From NCBI GenBank assembly GCA_944367465.1, contig CALVWO010000015.1:1-32177 (forward strand): 32,177 nucleotides of DNA, given 5' to 3'. This document shows positions 15,186 through 23,879 of the stretch, in pieces. Position 1 is the first letter of the stretch, and each line of letters begins with the position of its first letter. The position numbers and the translations under genes were made by a program. Under the pieces are notes generated by a model, which had not been told where the DNA came from, ran no database searches, and worked only from the letters and a program-made list of their open reading frames with translations. The DNA comes from an uncultured Clostridia bacterium (lineage in GTDB: Bacteria > Bacillota > Clostridia > Christensenellales > Borkfalkiaceae).

Positions 15186-18100
15186 CGAGACGGAAAGGGT
15201 TTTTATCGGTCATATTGTTCTTTGTGCTGTTTGCCGCCGTTGCGGCGGGGGTCATGCTCCTGTCGCCCGCGCAGCGCCGCACGGCGGACGCGGCGGTATC
15301 GACGAGCGGCTCGGTCGGACCGACGCTCCTAAAACCCGTGGATAACGGGCGGTATATCCATGAAAACGCGCAGATCTTTGTCAGCTATACATATCCGAGT
15401 TCGATGTACGATTATCAATCGACATATATTTTGCGAGTATCGTATAGCGTGACCTCGGCGGGCAACGGGAACGCGTGGGGCGCGAATACCTATTCGCTCT
15501 CCACGGCGGCGCTGTACAGAAAGGACGGGAACGGGACGTACCAACTGTATACGCCGACGCAGGCGTTCGGGATCGTGGAAAGATATTTTAATGTAGACGG
15601 CGCAAAGTACGGTAAGGGTAAGATCAACGACAATACGGATATAAAGAAGGATTTCGAGGACACAAAGAAAGTGACCGTCGACGTGCCGAGCGGCGCGAAG
15701 TGGAGCGATTTTCAGGCGCACGGCGACGGTACGACGAACCCGTCGAACGGGAACAAATCGCTGACGCTCACCGTGAGCGAGCCCGGTGAGTACAAAGCGG
15801 TGCTGTGGTGTCTCGGGTATGACGCGGGCCCCGTGAACGCGCAGAAGGTCGAGTATGAATTTTCATACGGGAACGGCGCGAACACGGGCAATGCGTCGGG
15901 AATGGGAAGCGCGCGGACTGCGAGCGGGACGCAGCTTTCCGCCGGCGCGTATACCAACGAGGCGATCACGTTCACGGCGATGGGCGGGACGGAGCTGTAT
16001 CTCGACGGAGAACTTCAATCGGGTACGACGGCAACGGTATCGGGCGAGGGTCAGCATTCCTTTTGGGTCGAGCCTGAGATCGGCTACCGCGCACAGTACT
16101 ATTACTATATCGACAAGACCGCGCCGACTTTATCGTTCGGAGGCGTAACAAGCGGCGGGTTCACACGGAGCGGGGTAACTGCGTCGGGGTCGGATAACAT
16201 GGGCGTTGCGTCCGTCAGATACAGTTATACGACGGGCGGCTCGTTCCCGTCGTCCGCCGATACGTCGTATACGGGCACGCTGACTGCGGCGGGGAACTAC
16301 TACATGACCGTGACCGACTATGCGGGCAATAACGCGAGCTATACGTTCACGATCGATAATTCCGCGCCCGTGCTGGCACTGAACGGAGTAACGGACGGCG
16401 GGTTCACGAGCGGCAGCGTGACGGTGTCGTGGGATACAAGCGTGACGGGCGCGTCGGGACAGCGGACGAACGAAAACGACAGGCTGACCGTGACGTACGC
16501 GCATTCGCGGGACGGCACATTCCCGACGGAGACGGATTCTACGGCGTATATGAATACCGTGTTCTCCTCGGAAGGGAACTATCTTGTAAAGATCGCGGAC
16601 AGTGCGGGAAATGCTACGTCGTATACGTTCACGATCGACAAGACCGCGCCCGTACTGTCTTTGAACGGCGTTGCAAACGGCGGGTACGGCAAGACGGACG
16701 TTACGGCGGAGTGGACGGACGGCGTCGGCGGCGCGGGCGCGCAGCGGACGAACGAAAACGACGCGCTTACCGTGAAGTATTCCCGCTCCGCGTCCAAGGA
16801 CTTCCCCGCGTCCGCAGACACGATGTATACGGGAAAACTGACGGCGGAGGGGAACTACCTGCTCGTCATCTCCGACCGAGCGGGAAACAGTACGAGCTAT
16901 AAATTCACGATCGACAAGACCGCGCCGACGCTTGACCTGAAAGGGGTCGCAAGCGGCGGGTTCACGCAGGGGAACGTCTCCGCGGAATGGAGCAGTACGG
17001 TCGGCGGGGCGGGCAGCCCGCTCACAAACGACGGGGACAAGCTCACAATCAATTGCGATCGCACTTCGGGCGGGTCGTACCCGAGCACGGCAAATACGCC
17101 GTATTCGTCTGAACTCACGGCAGAAGGGAACTACCTGATCGTCATCACCGACCGCGCGGGCAACAGCACAAGTTACAAGTTCACGATCGACCGCACCGCG
17201 CCCGTGCTTGAATTGGAAGGGGATAACGGCGGGTATACGAACGGAAGCGTATCGGCAGGTTGGGATACAGCGGTAGGCGGCGTAAGGACGCAGCGCATGA
17301 ACGGCAACGACGTTCTGACAGTCATGTACGCACGTTCGGATACCAAAGATTTCCCGTCTTCGGCGGATAATGAATACACAGGTGCGCTGACGGCGGAGGG
17401 GAACTACCTCCTCGTCATCTCGGACAGTGCGGGCAATTCTACGGCGTATAAATTCACGATCGACAAGACCGCGCCGACGCTGACGCTCATCGGTACGGAA
17501 AACGGCGGGTTTACGCGGGAAGCGGTCTCTTCGGAGTGGTCGGCATCGGTCGGCGGTATCGGAAGTCAGCTCACAAACGACGGAGACAGACTTTCCGTCA
17601 TGTATGCGCGGTCAGACGGCGGCGAATATCCGTCTGCCGCAACGCAGGCGTATTCAAAGGCGTTGACGTCGGAAGGGAACTATCTCCTCGTCATCACCGA
17701 CCGCGCGGGCAATTCTACGAAGTACACGTTCACGATCGACACCTCCGCACCCGTACTGTCGCTGGACGGTACGTCTGACGGGGATTTCACAAACAGAGAC
17801 GTCAGCGTCGAATGGCGGACGACGGTCGGGGGCGTCGGGGCGCAGCGTACGAACGCGAACGACGCGCTTACGGTCATGTATGCGCGTTCGGAGACCAAGG
17901 ACTTTCCCGCAGCCGCAGGAACGGCGTATACGGGAGCTTTCTCGCAGGAAGGGAACTATCTCGTAACGATCACCGACCGCGCAGGAAACACCCGCTCCTA
18001 TACGTTCACGATCGACCGTACCGCGCCGACGCTCGAATTCGATACCGTGGAAGACGGCGGGGCGACGAAAGAGGACACGACGGCGCTATGGGATACGACG

Positions 18101-21100
18101 GTCGGCGGCGTGGGTGCGCCGCGAACGAACGGGAAAGACAGCCTTGTTATAAAGTACGATTTTTACGACGGGGCAACATTTCCCGAAACGGCAAATAAAG
18201 ACTATTCGGGAAAATTTACCGTGCAGGGGCGGTATTTCGTGACGATCACCGACCGCGCGGGGAACAGTACAAGCTATACGTTCACGCTGGATAAGACGGC
18301 GCCCGTCTTGCAGGTGAATGCGGACATGGTAGGGAGCAATTCCGTTTACGGCGGCACGCCGTCCGTGACATGGAGTGATAACTACCTGTCCGTTGCGGAG
18401 ATCGGAATCACGCTTGCGGAGCTGGCCGCGACGCCGCAGTCCATGACCGCGGGCGAGCCGTACGGCGTGGAAGCGGAGTACGGAGACAAGCTCACGGAGA
18501 GCGGCGTATATACGGTCACGCTCACGGACGACGTGGGGAACGAGAGCGTCGTTTCGTTTGCGGTCGTGGGCGCGGTCAATTCGTACAACCGCGACCGCAT
18601 GGAAAACAGCGGGTATCTGAAAACAGGGAATTACCGCGTGAAGATCCCGTATATGAAAACGGTGACCGTTCCCGTCACGGGCAAAGACGGAAAGAAGTCC
18701 GTCTATCCCGGCGCGTGGTCGAACGCGAACACCTACGTGTTTGCGAGCTATGAGAACGCACTGCGGTTTATGATGGAAGTTGAAATGGAAGAAGCCGTGA
18801 CGTACAACGGGAACGGCATCTATACCTACTATCAGATCAACAATCATTCCGCGACGACGACGTACGGCGACGGGGACGGGGCAAAGGCGACGATGGAGGA
18901 GTTCTACAAGGCGCTCGAAAAATATTCGCTCGCATACGTGAGCGAATACAGCGTGCCGTCGCTCAATTCCCCGTATGTGGGGAGCAACACCGTCATCATG
19001 GACAGTGAAGTGCTTGCGGGCACGACGCAGGACGGCGTGCAGCGCATCGGCGGAGACTATGTGTTCGCAAGCAAAACGTACAGTATCGCGTTCGGGCGGC
19101 AGACGTTTGCCTACGATTCGCTGATGCGTCTGAAAATCGAGCAGGGCGGGCGTACGGTGTACGAGGGCGCGCTGCAATCGGGGGCGGATCTTCTCAAATA
19201 CATCGGTTCGGGCAGTGCGTCGGGCGCGACGGGCGGGGTCTATACCGTAACCGAGACGGACGGGCTGGGGAATACGCTCGTATACGAGGTATATTTTGAC
19301 CGCACCGCGCCGACGTTCCTCGCAAAGTATACCTACTACCACGCCTTTACGGACGGGGAAGGGGATATGCAGTCGGAAGTGCTGTCCGCGGAGCTGGAAC
19401 TCTCGTCCAACTTGCAGATCGACGGGAACCTGCGCACGCTGAGCGTGCAGAAGCTTCTCGACAATTCTGACGCGATCATCACGGCGGTCGTCGTGAGACC
19501 GGACGGGACGACGCTTACGACGTTCGATCTGTCGCTTCTGACGTTCGGCGCAGGCGGGAACTTCACGGACGGCGGGGAGTACCATGTCAAGCTGTACGAC
19601 CGCACGGGGAACGTGTTCGACTACGTGTTCACGATCTACGGCGGCGCGCCCCGCGTACAGTCGCAGATCCGAGGTACGGGCGACAACCGCAGCATCACCA
19701 TCTCGTTTGCCAATGCAAACAGCTATTCGTCCATCGTGCGGTTTGCGATCTACCGCTACGGCGTGCGCCTTCCGGACGGCGAGTATAACGAGACCGTGGA
19801 CGGAAAAGTCCTCAACACGCTGTATATCGAGCAGGACGTATGGAGTTACAGGTTCGTGCTCGGCGGAGTCTATACCGTCCGTTTCGAGGACAGCTTCGGG
19901 AACGTGACGGAATCGGAGGAGATCGTATTCTCCAAGGGACTGCCCGAATACACGCTTTCGGGCGTGACCGAAGGCGGCAAAACGCGGAAGAGCGTATCGC
20001 TGGTATTCGAGAGCAGCGCTGGGTACGAGGTGTACAAGGACGGCGAAGTTATGACGATCCCCGCAAACGCCGTTGCGGACGGGCAGGAGATCGAAATCGC
20101 TGCCACCGAGGAGAACAACGGGATGTGGGAGATCAAGCTGTACGTCAAGAGCGATCCGAATACCTATGTGACCGTGCGGTTCACGCTGGATACCATTGCG
20201 CCGACGGCGGCCGCCGAGAACGAAAAAGGCGCGCCGATCGCATGGGACACGACGACGCAGGAGGGATTCCGCATCGTGTGGAGCGATACGGACGTGGAAC
20301 GCGTACGGTATCAGATCGATAACGGCTTGTCCAAGAGCTATACCGCAGGCGAACTTCTGACCGAGGACGGCGTATATACGGTCACGCTCACGGACGACGC
20401 GGGCAACAGCGCAACGTATTCCCTCACAAGGGATACGGCGGTAAAATACGAGATCAAATTCAACGGCACGAATATCGAGCAGGACGGCGTCGGGTACGTC
20501 CGCGGAGGATTTACCGTCGTCAACGATGAATGGCTGGAAATGAGCATTTCCCGCGACGGAGCGTCGGTCGAGACGCCGAGATTTAATTACGAGTACGTCA
20601 CCGAAGGCAGATACGAGATCACGCTCAGAGACAGCATCGGCAATCAGACGATGGTGACGGTCGTGATCGATAAGACCGCGCCCGAGATGGAGATCAGAAG
20701 TGGCGCGGACGAGTATTCGCCCGTCACGGTCGAAGTGGAGAGCGGGGACGTCAGTTCGATGACGGTGCGCAAGGACGGCAAGGCGTACAGCATCGAGCTT
20801 GCGGACGAGATGACGTTCTCCGCGTGGGGCGTGTACGAGATCACGCTCAAAGACATGCTCGGCAACGCGCGTACGGAGACGTTCACGATCGCCAAGATTC
20901 CGCCGAAAGCGGAGATCTTCTCGACGGACGGCGAGAAGCTCGCCGACGGCGGCAGCACGAACAAAGCCGTCTACGTCGTATGGGACGATGAAGCCGCGAC
21001 GGCGCGCGTCACGCTGCCGAACGGGTTGTCCAAGAGTTATGCCGCCAAGACCGTGCTCATGGACGAGGGGACGTATACGGTCAGGATCACGGACGCGGCA

Positions 21101-23086
21101 AAGAACGTCGTGACCGTGACGGTGACGATCACGCGGACGATCGCCTATACGATCACCGCCACAGACGGCACGGAGATCGAACCCGTGTGGCTGGACGGAA
21201 TGCTGAACGTGACGCGGGATTTCGCGGTCGCGTTCGGCGCGGGCATTACCGTGCAGGCGGAAAGGGACGGTCAGCCGTTCGCCTATGAAAGCGGGCAGGC
21301 AGTTTCCGCCGACGGGGTCTATACGTTCATCTTAAACGACGGCGTCGGCAACGAGGAGAAGATCGCGATCCGCCGCGACGCGGCTCCGCCCGAAGTTACC
21401 GTGACGGCGGGAGAGAAGGATACGGACGCGGTCACCGTGACGGTCGGTGAGGCGGATGCGGTCATCATTCTTACGCACGTTGCCGCAGGCAAGAAGTATA
21501 AAACAGAACTGACGGGTAAAACGGAGTACACATTCGCCGATTGGGGCGCGTACACGTTGGAGATCTCGGACGCGCTCGGGAACGCCGTCACGAAGTCGTT
21601 TACGATCGCCAAAGTGCCGCCGCAGATCGATGTCATGACGACGGCGGGGATCCTCGTCACGGACGGGGCGTCCGTCAATTCGTCCGTGTATATCGAGTGC
21701 GGCGAAGAGAACGTCGTCATCCGCTACCGCGTGAACAACGAGACGTTCAGCCATATCTACAAAGAGGATACGATCCTTTCGGAACAGGGCGTTTACGAGA
21801 TCACGGCGACGGATATTGCGGGGACGGAAGTGACGATCACGTTCACGCTGGATTCGGAGGTGCTCGCCGAAGCGTGGATGGACGGAGAGTACGTCCGTAC
21901 AATGAGCGATCATATTGCGGGCAGGGAGTACATCGATTTCGAGTTCGGCGAGGAGCTTGCGCTCGACTGCACCCGCGACGGCGCGCCGTACAGCGTTTCG
22001 GCGCAGGACGGGGCGCTGCGTATCAGCGACGAGGGCGATTATATCCTGACGCTTACGGACGGCGTGGAGAACGTCATGACGGTCACGTTTACGATCGACC
22101 GCACCGCGCCCGTGTTCGAGATCTCCACGGATTCGGACGTCACCAAAGACGACGTCGCGGTCATGCTCGAAGATCTCTCGGACGTGGACAGTTACAAGCT
22201 TATGACGGACGGACGCAAGGCGAACAACTTCGTGCTCGATACGCTCAACACGTTCGATTCCGAGGCGAGCTATCAGCTCACGCTTGCGGACGCGCTCGGC
22301 AATACCGCCACGGTGTCCTTTCAGATCAGACGCACGATCGGGTATTCGCTCAGCATTCCCGATTCGTTCATGACGGCGGACGCCGTCACGCTCACGCTCA
22401 AACAGACGGCGAACGTCTCGGCGATGCGGGACGGAGCGGCGTTCGAGACGAAAGCGGAGAACGGCGCGTACACGTTCCGCGAGGACGGCAGTTATGCCGT
22501 CACGCTCACGGACGAGCTGGGCAACGTCGTCACGCTCACGTTTGAGATCAGGAGCAATCCGTACACGGCGAAATTCGAGTACACGATCCCGCGCGACAGC
22601 ACCTACAAATTAGTGCGCGACGGCGTGACGTTGGCGGTGGAGGAGTACGTCAAGGGCGATAAGATCGTCGTGACGGAGGACGGGGAGTACACGCTCACGC
22701 TCCGCCGCGGCGGGCGGACGGGGATGTTCACGTTCATCGTCGATACGCTCCTGCCCGCGCTCGTCCTCAACGGTACGGAGTATGCAAGCGGCGCGTCCAT
22801 CCCGAACCTGAAAGAGGATTTCACGATCGCGGCGAATAAGGACGCGTGCACGATCGAGGTGTTCTACAACGGCGTCTCCGTGCCGTACAGCACGGACGCG
22901 CAGAGCGCCAACGGGCGGTATAAAGTCGTCATTACGGACGCGCTCGGGAACGTCGCGGAGTATGAATTCCAAAAGGATTTCACCTTCAACGCGGGCGCGA
23001 TCACGCTGTTCGCCGTGGGCGGCGCAGCCGTCGTCCTTGTGGTCTTGCTGCTCGTCCGCAGGCGCATCAAGATGCGGATCAGGTAA
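15182..23086 (+). CDS. Giant secreted surface protein with tandem Ig-like repeats
   Basis: The 2634-residue protein has a signal peptide (basic MTRRKG, hydrophobic helix to about residue 28, likely cleavage near ADA-AVS around residue 38). It ends in a membrane helix (about 2605-2625) and a basic tail (RRRIKMRIR). No LPXTG motif is seen, so it is probably anchored by this helix. Residues about 310-1035 hold eight tandem repeats of 81-94 residues, each opening with ID(K/R)(T/S)AP and ending with GNSTSYKFT-like sequence. This is the pattern of bacterial Ig-like domains of adhesins. More diverged domains of the same kind (KTAPEMEI, AKIPPKAEI, RTAPVFEI) continue to the C-terminus. A unique region at about 1060-1380 contains aromatic-rich segments. 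It overlaps the coupling-protein gene by four bases. I infer a mating-contact or aggregation adhesin, comparable in role to enterococcal aggregation substance. Confidence 0.85.
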   Translation: MTRRKGFLSVILFFVLFAAVAAGVMLLSPAQRRTADAAVSTSGSVGPTLLKPVDNGRYIHENAQIFVSYTYPSSMYDYQSTYILRVSYSVTSAGNGNAWGANTYSLSTAALYRKDGNGTYQLYTPTQAFGIVERYFNVDGAKYGKGKINDNTDIKKDFEDTKKVTVDVPSGAKWSDFQAHGDGTTNPSNGNKSLTLTVSEPGEYKAVLWCLGYDAGPVNAQKVEYEFSYGNGANTGNASGMGSARTASGTQLSAGAYTNEAITFTAMGGTELYLDGELQSGTTATVSGEGQHSFWVEPEIGYRAQYYYYIDKTAPTLSFGGVTSGGFTRSGVTASGSDNMGVASVRYSYTTGGSFPSSADTSYTGTLTAAGNYYMTVTDYAGNNASYTFTIDNSAPVLALNGVTDGGFTSGSVTVSWDTSVTGASGQRTNENDRLTVTYAHSRDGTFPTETDSTAYMNTVFSSEGNYLVKIADSAGNATSYTFTIDKTAPVLSLNGVANGGYGKTDVTAEWTDGVGGAGAQRTNENDALTVKYSRSASKDFPASADTMYTGKLTAEGNYLLVISDRAGNSTSYKFTIDKTAPTLDLKGVASGGFTQGNVSAEWSSTVGGAGSPLTNDGDKLTINCDRTSGGSYPSTANTPYSSELTAEGNYLIVITDRAGNSTSYKFTIDRTAPVLELEGDNGGYTNGSVSAGWDTAVGGVRTQRMNGNDVLTVMYARSDTKDFPSSADNEYTGALTAEGNYLLVISDSAGNSTAYKFTIDKTAPTLTLIGTENGGFTREAVSSEWSASVGGIGSQLTNDGDRLSVMYARSDGGEYPSAATQAYSKALTSEGNYLLVITDRAGNSTKYTFTIDTSAPVLSLDGTSDGDFTNRDVSVEWRTTVGGVGAQRTNANDALTVMYARSETKDFPAAAGTAYTGAFSQEGNYLVTITDRAGNTRSYTFTIDRTAPTLEFDTVEDGGATKEDTTALWDTTVGGVGAPRTNGKDSLVIKYDFYDGATFPETANKDYSGKFTVQGRYFVTITDRAGNSTSYTFTLDKTAPVLQVNADMVGSNSVYGGTPSVTWSDNYLSVAEIGITLAELAATPQSMTAGEPYGVEAEYGDKLTESGVYTVTLTDDVGNESVVSFAVVGAVNSYNRDRMENSGYLKTGNYRVKIPYMKTVTVPVTGKDGKKSVYPGAWSNANTYVFASYENALRFMMEVEMEEAVTYNGNGIYTYYQINNHSATTTYGDGDGAKATMEEFYKALEKYSLAYVSEYSVPSLNSPYVGSNTVIMDSEVLAGTTQDGVQRIGGDYVFASKTYSIAFGRQTFAYDSLMRLKIEQGGRTVYEGALQSGADLLKYIGSGSASGATGGVYTVTETDGLGNTLVYEVYFDRTAPTFLAKYTYYHAFTDGEGDMQSEVLSAELELSSNLQIDGNLRTLSVQKLLDNSDAIITAVVVRPDGTTLTTFDLSLLTFGAGGNFTDGGEYHVKLYDRTGNVFDYVFTIYGGAPRVQSQIRGTGDNRSITISFANANSYSSIVRFAIYRYGVRLPDGEYNETVDGKVLNTLYIEQDVWSYRFVLGGVYTVRFEDSFGNVTESEEIVFSKGLPEYTLSGVTEGGKTRKSVSLVFESSAGYEVYKDGEVMTIPANAVADGQEIEIAATEENNGMWEIKLYVKSDPNTYVTVRFTLDTIAPTAAAENEKGAPIAWDTTTQEGFRIVWSDTDVERVRYQIDNGLSKSYTAGELLTEDGVYTVTLTDDAGNSATYSLTRDTAVKYEIKFNGTNIEQDGVGYVRGGFTVVNDEWLEMSISRDGASVETPRFNYEYVTEGRYEITLRDSIGNQTMVTVVIDKTAPEMEIRSGADEYSPVTVEVESGDVSSMTVRKDGKAYSIELADEMTFSAWGVYEITLKDMLGNARTETFTIAKIPPKAEIFSTDGEKLADGGSTNKAVYVVWDDEAATARVTLPNGLSKSYAAKTVLMDEGTYTVRITDAAKNVVTVTVTITRTIAYTITATDGTEIEPVWLDGMLNVTRDFAVAFGAGITVQAERDGQPFAYESGQAVSADGVYTFILNDGVGNEEKIAIRRDAAPPEVTVTAGEKDTDAVTVTVGEADAVIILTHVAAGKKYKTELTGKTEYTFADWGAYTLEISDALGNAVTKSFTIAKVPPQIDVMTTAGILVTDGASVNSSVYIECGEENVVIRYRVNNETFSHIYKEDTILSEQGVYEITATDIAGTEVTITFTLDSEVLAEAWMDGEYVRTMSDHIAGREYIDFEFGEELALDCTRDGAPYSVSAQDGALRISDEGDYILTLTDGVENVMTVTFTIDRTAPVFEISTDSDVTKDDVAVMLEDLSDVDSYKLMTDGRKANNFVLDTLNTFDSEASYQLTLADALGNTATVSFQIRRTIGYSLSIPDSFMTADAVTLTLKQTANVSAMRDGAAFETKAENGAYTFREDGSYAVTLTDELGNVVTLTFEIRSNPYTAKFEYTIPRDSTYKLVRDGVTLAVEEYVKGDKIVVTEDGEYTLTLRRGGRTGMFTFIVDTLLPALVLNGTEYASGASIPNLKEDFTIAANKDACTIEVFYNGVSVPYSTDAQSANGRYKVVITDALGNVAEYEFQKDFTFNAGAITLFAVGGAAVVLVVLLLVRRRIKMRIR
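16109..18286 (+). repeat. Eight tandem coding repeats of the surface protein
   Basis: Units begin at the ATCGA(C/T) codons of the ID(K/R)TAP motif at 16109, 16352, 16634, 16910, 17186, 17459, 17735 and 18011. Their lengths are 243, 282, 276, 276, 273, 276, 276 and 276 bases. The middle units are very similar at the DNA level, which points to recent duplication or gene conversion and makes the repeat number likely to vary. Confidence 0.85.
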
Positions 23087-23150
23087 GGCGCAGCCCCGCG
23101 CCGACGGTAGTCGGCAGCCCGCAAAACGGTTTCCGTTTTCGCGGAAAACG

Positions 23151-23261
23151 AGGTGCTAAAAGGCGCTAAAAAACAGAAAATTTTTTAGCAGAAAATTGAT
23201 ATATACATAGTATATATCAAAAGCGCGAAAAAACGGATTTTTTAGCACCTTCTTATCTTGC
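23151..23261. other. Candidate origin of transfer (oriT)
   Basis: AGGTGCTAAAA (23151-23161) pairs with TTTTAGCACCT (23240-23250). Inside it lies a perfect hairpin, TTGATATATAC (23196-23206) with GTATATATCAA (23210-23220) and a 3-base loop. On either side are two similar segments, GCGCTAAAAAACAGA (from 23163) and GCGCGAAAAAACGGA (from 23223), each running into TTTTTTAGCA. Just downstream, TATCTTG at 23254-23260 followed by C differs by one base from the IncP-type nick consensus. The block is a sharply AT-rich island directly upstream of an accessory protein gene and the relaxase. The rest of 23087-23329 holds GC-rich sequence after the adhesin stop and the ribosome binding site (AAGAGGAGAAAGAGG) of the next gene. 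The nick position is hypothetical. Confidence 0.6.
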
Positions 23262-23329
23262 CTGACGTGCATTTTCGGGATTTTTGCAGGCATTGTGCAA
23301 CACATAGGATTTAAGAGGAGAAAGAGGTC

Positions 23330-23740
23330 ATGAAACGTAAACAGGATGGAGCTATGCAGATCTGCGCAAGGCTCTACGACGAGGAACTCATAGAAGACTT
23401 GCGCGGATTGGTATCGCAAGGGAAGTTCCATTCCGTCTCCGAAATCGTGGGCAGGTGCATCGAACTTGCGCTGCCCGTGCTTACGGGCCGCGCGGGAAAA
23501 AGCGGGAACGATGAGAAGCGGGAGGATACCGCAAAGGCGGTCAAACAGCAGACGGCAGTCCTCCGCGAACTGTCCGTGCAGACCGCCATGGCGTTCAATC
23601 TCCTCGTCGGGCTGTTCCGCGAACGGGAGCTTGCCCTAAACGGCGTGCGGACGAACGGGACAGACCTTGCGGGCGGGAAATACGAAGTGCTGTCGGAGTA
23701 CTATCAGGATCGTATGAACGAACTCATGAAACTGCTCTGA
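23330..23740 (+). CDS. Relaxosome accessory protein (MobC/RHH-like)
   Basis: The 136-residue protein begins with a short basic segment and a ribbon-helix-helix-like fold (AMQICARLYDEELIEDLRGL followed by FHSVSEIVGRCIELALPVL), the form expected of a DNA-binding accessory protein. A helical C-terminus follows (KQQTAVLRELSVQTAMAFNL). It has a strong ribosome binding site and lies between the oriT-like block and the relaxase gene, as MobC or TraJ-type proteins do. I infer that it binds the inverted repeats and helps load the relaxase. The exact family was not recognised. Confidence 0.7.
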   Translation: MKRKQDGAMQICARLYDEELIEDLRGLVSQGKFHSVSEIVGRCIELALPVLTGRAGKSGNDEKREDTAKAVKQQTAVLRELSVQTAMAFNLLVGLFRERELALNGVRTNGTDLAGGKYEVLSEYYQDRMNELMKLL

Positions 23741-23764
23741 CTTCGCCCGAGGGGCGGCGCTCCG

Positions 23765-23862
23765 AAGCCGCGCGGCTTGGCGCTCAGGCGGCGCGCCCGC
23801 CTCGATCGGAAGGACAAATTTCAGCGGGCGTCCGCCAAGCCTCGCAGGGGCTTGACGGACGC
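23765..23862. repeat. GC-rich palindrome cluster before the relaxase gene
   Basis: The 139-base gap between the accessory gene and the relaxase holds the perfect palindrome AAGCCGCGCGGCTT (23765-23778). It also holds a long hairpin, GCGTCCGCCAAGCC (23828-23841) with GGCTTGACGGACGC (23849-23862), one mismatch and a 7-base loop. No T run follows, so a simple terminator is unlikely. It could be a second relaxosome or regulatory site, or an attenuator for relaxase expression. Confidence 0.55.
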
Positions 23863-23879
23863 AGAAGGCACAAGAAAGA

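Noticed and set aside
16109..18286. Regular repeats considered as a CRISPR array
   Set aside because: The units are about 276 bases, in frame, without spacers, and encode Ig-like domains.
18086..19585. A 499-codon minus-strand frame inside the surface-protein gene
   Set aside because: It is antisense to a well-supported gene, with Arg/His-rich composition and no recognisable domain.
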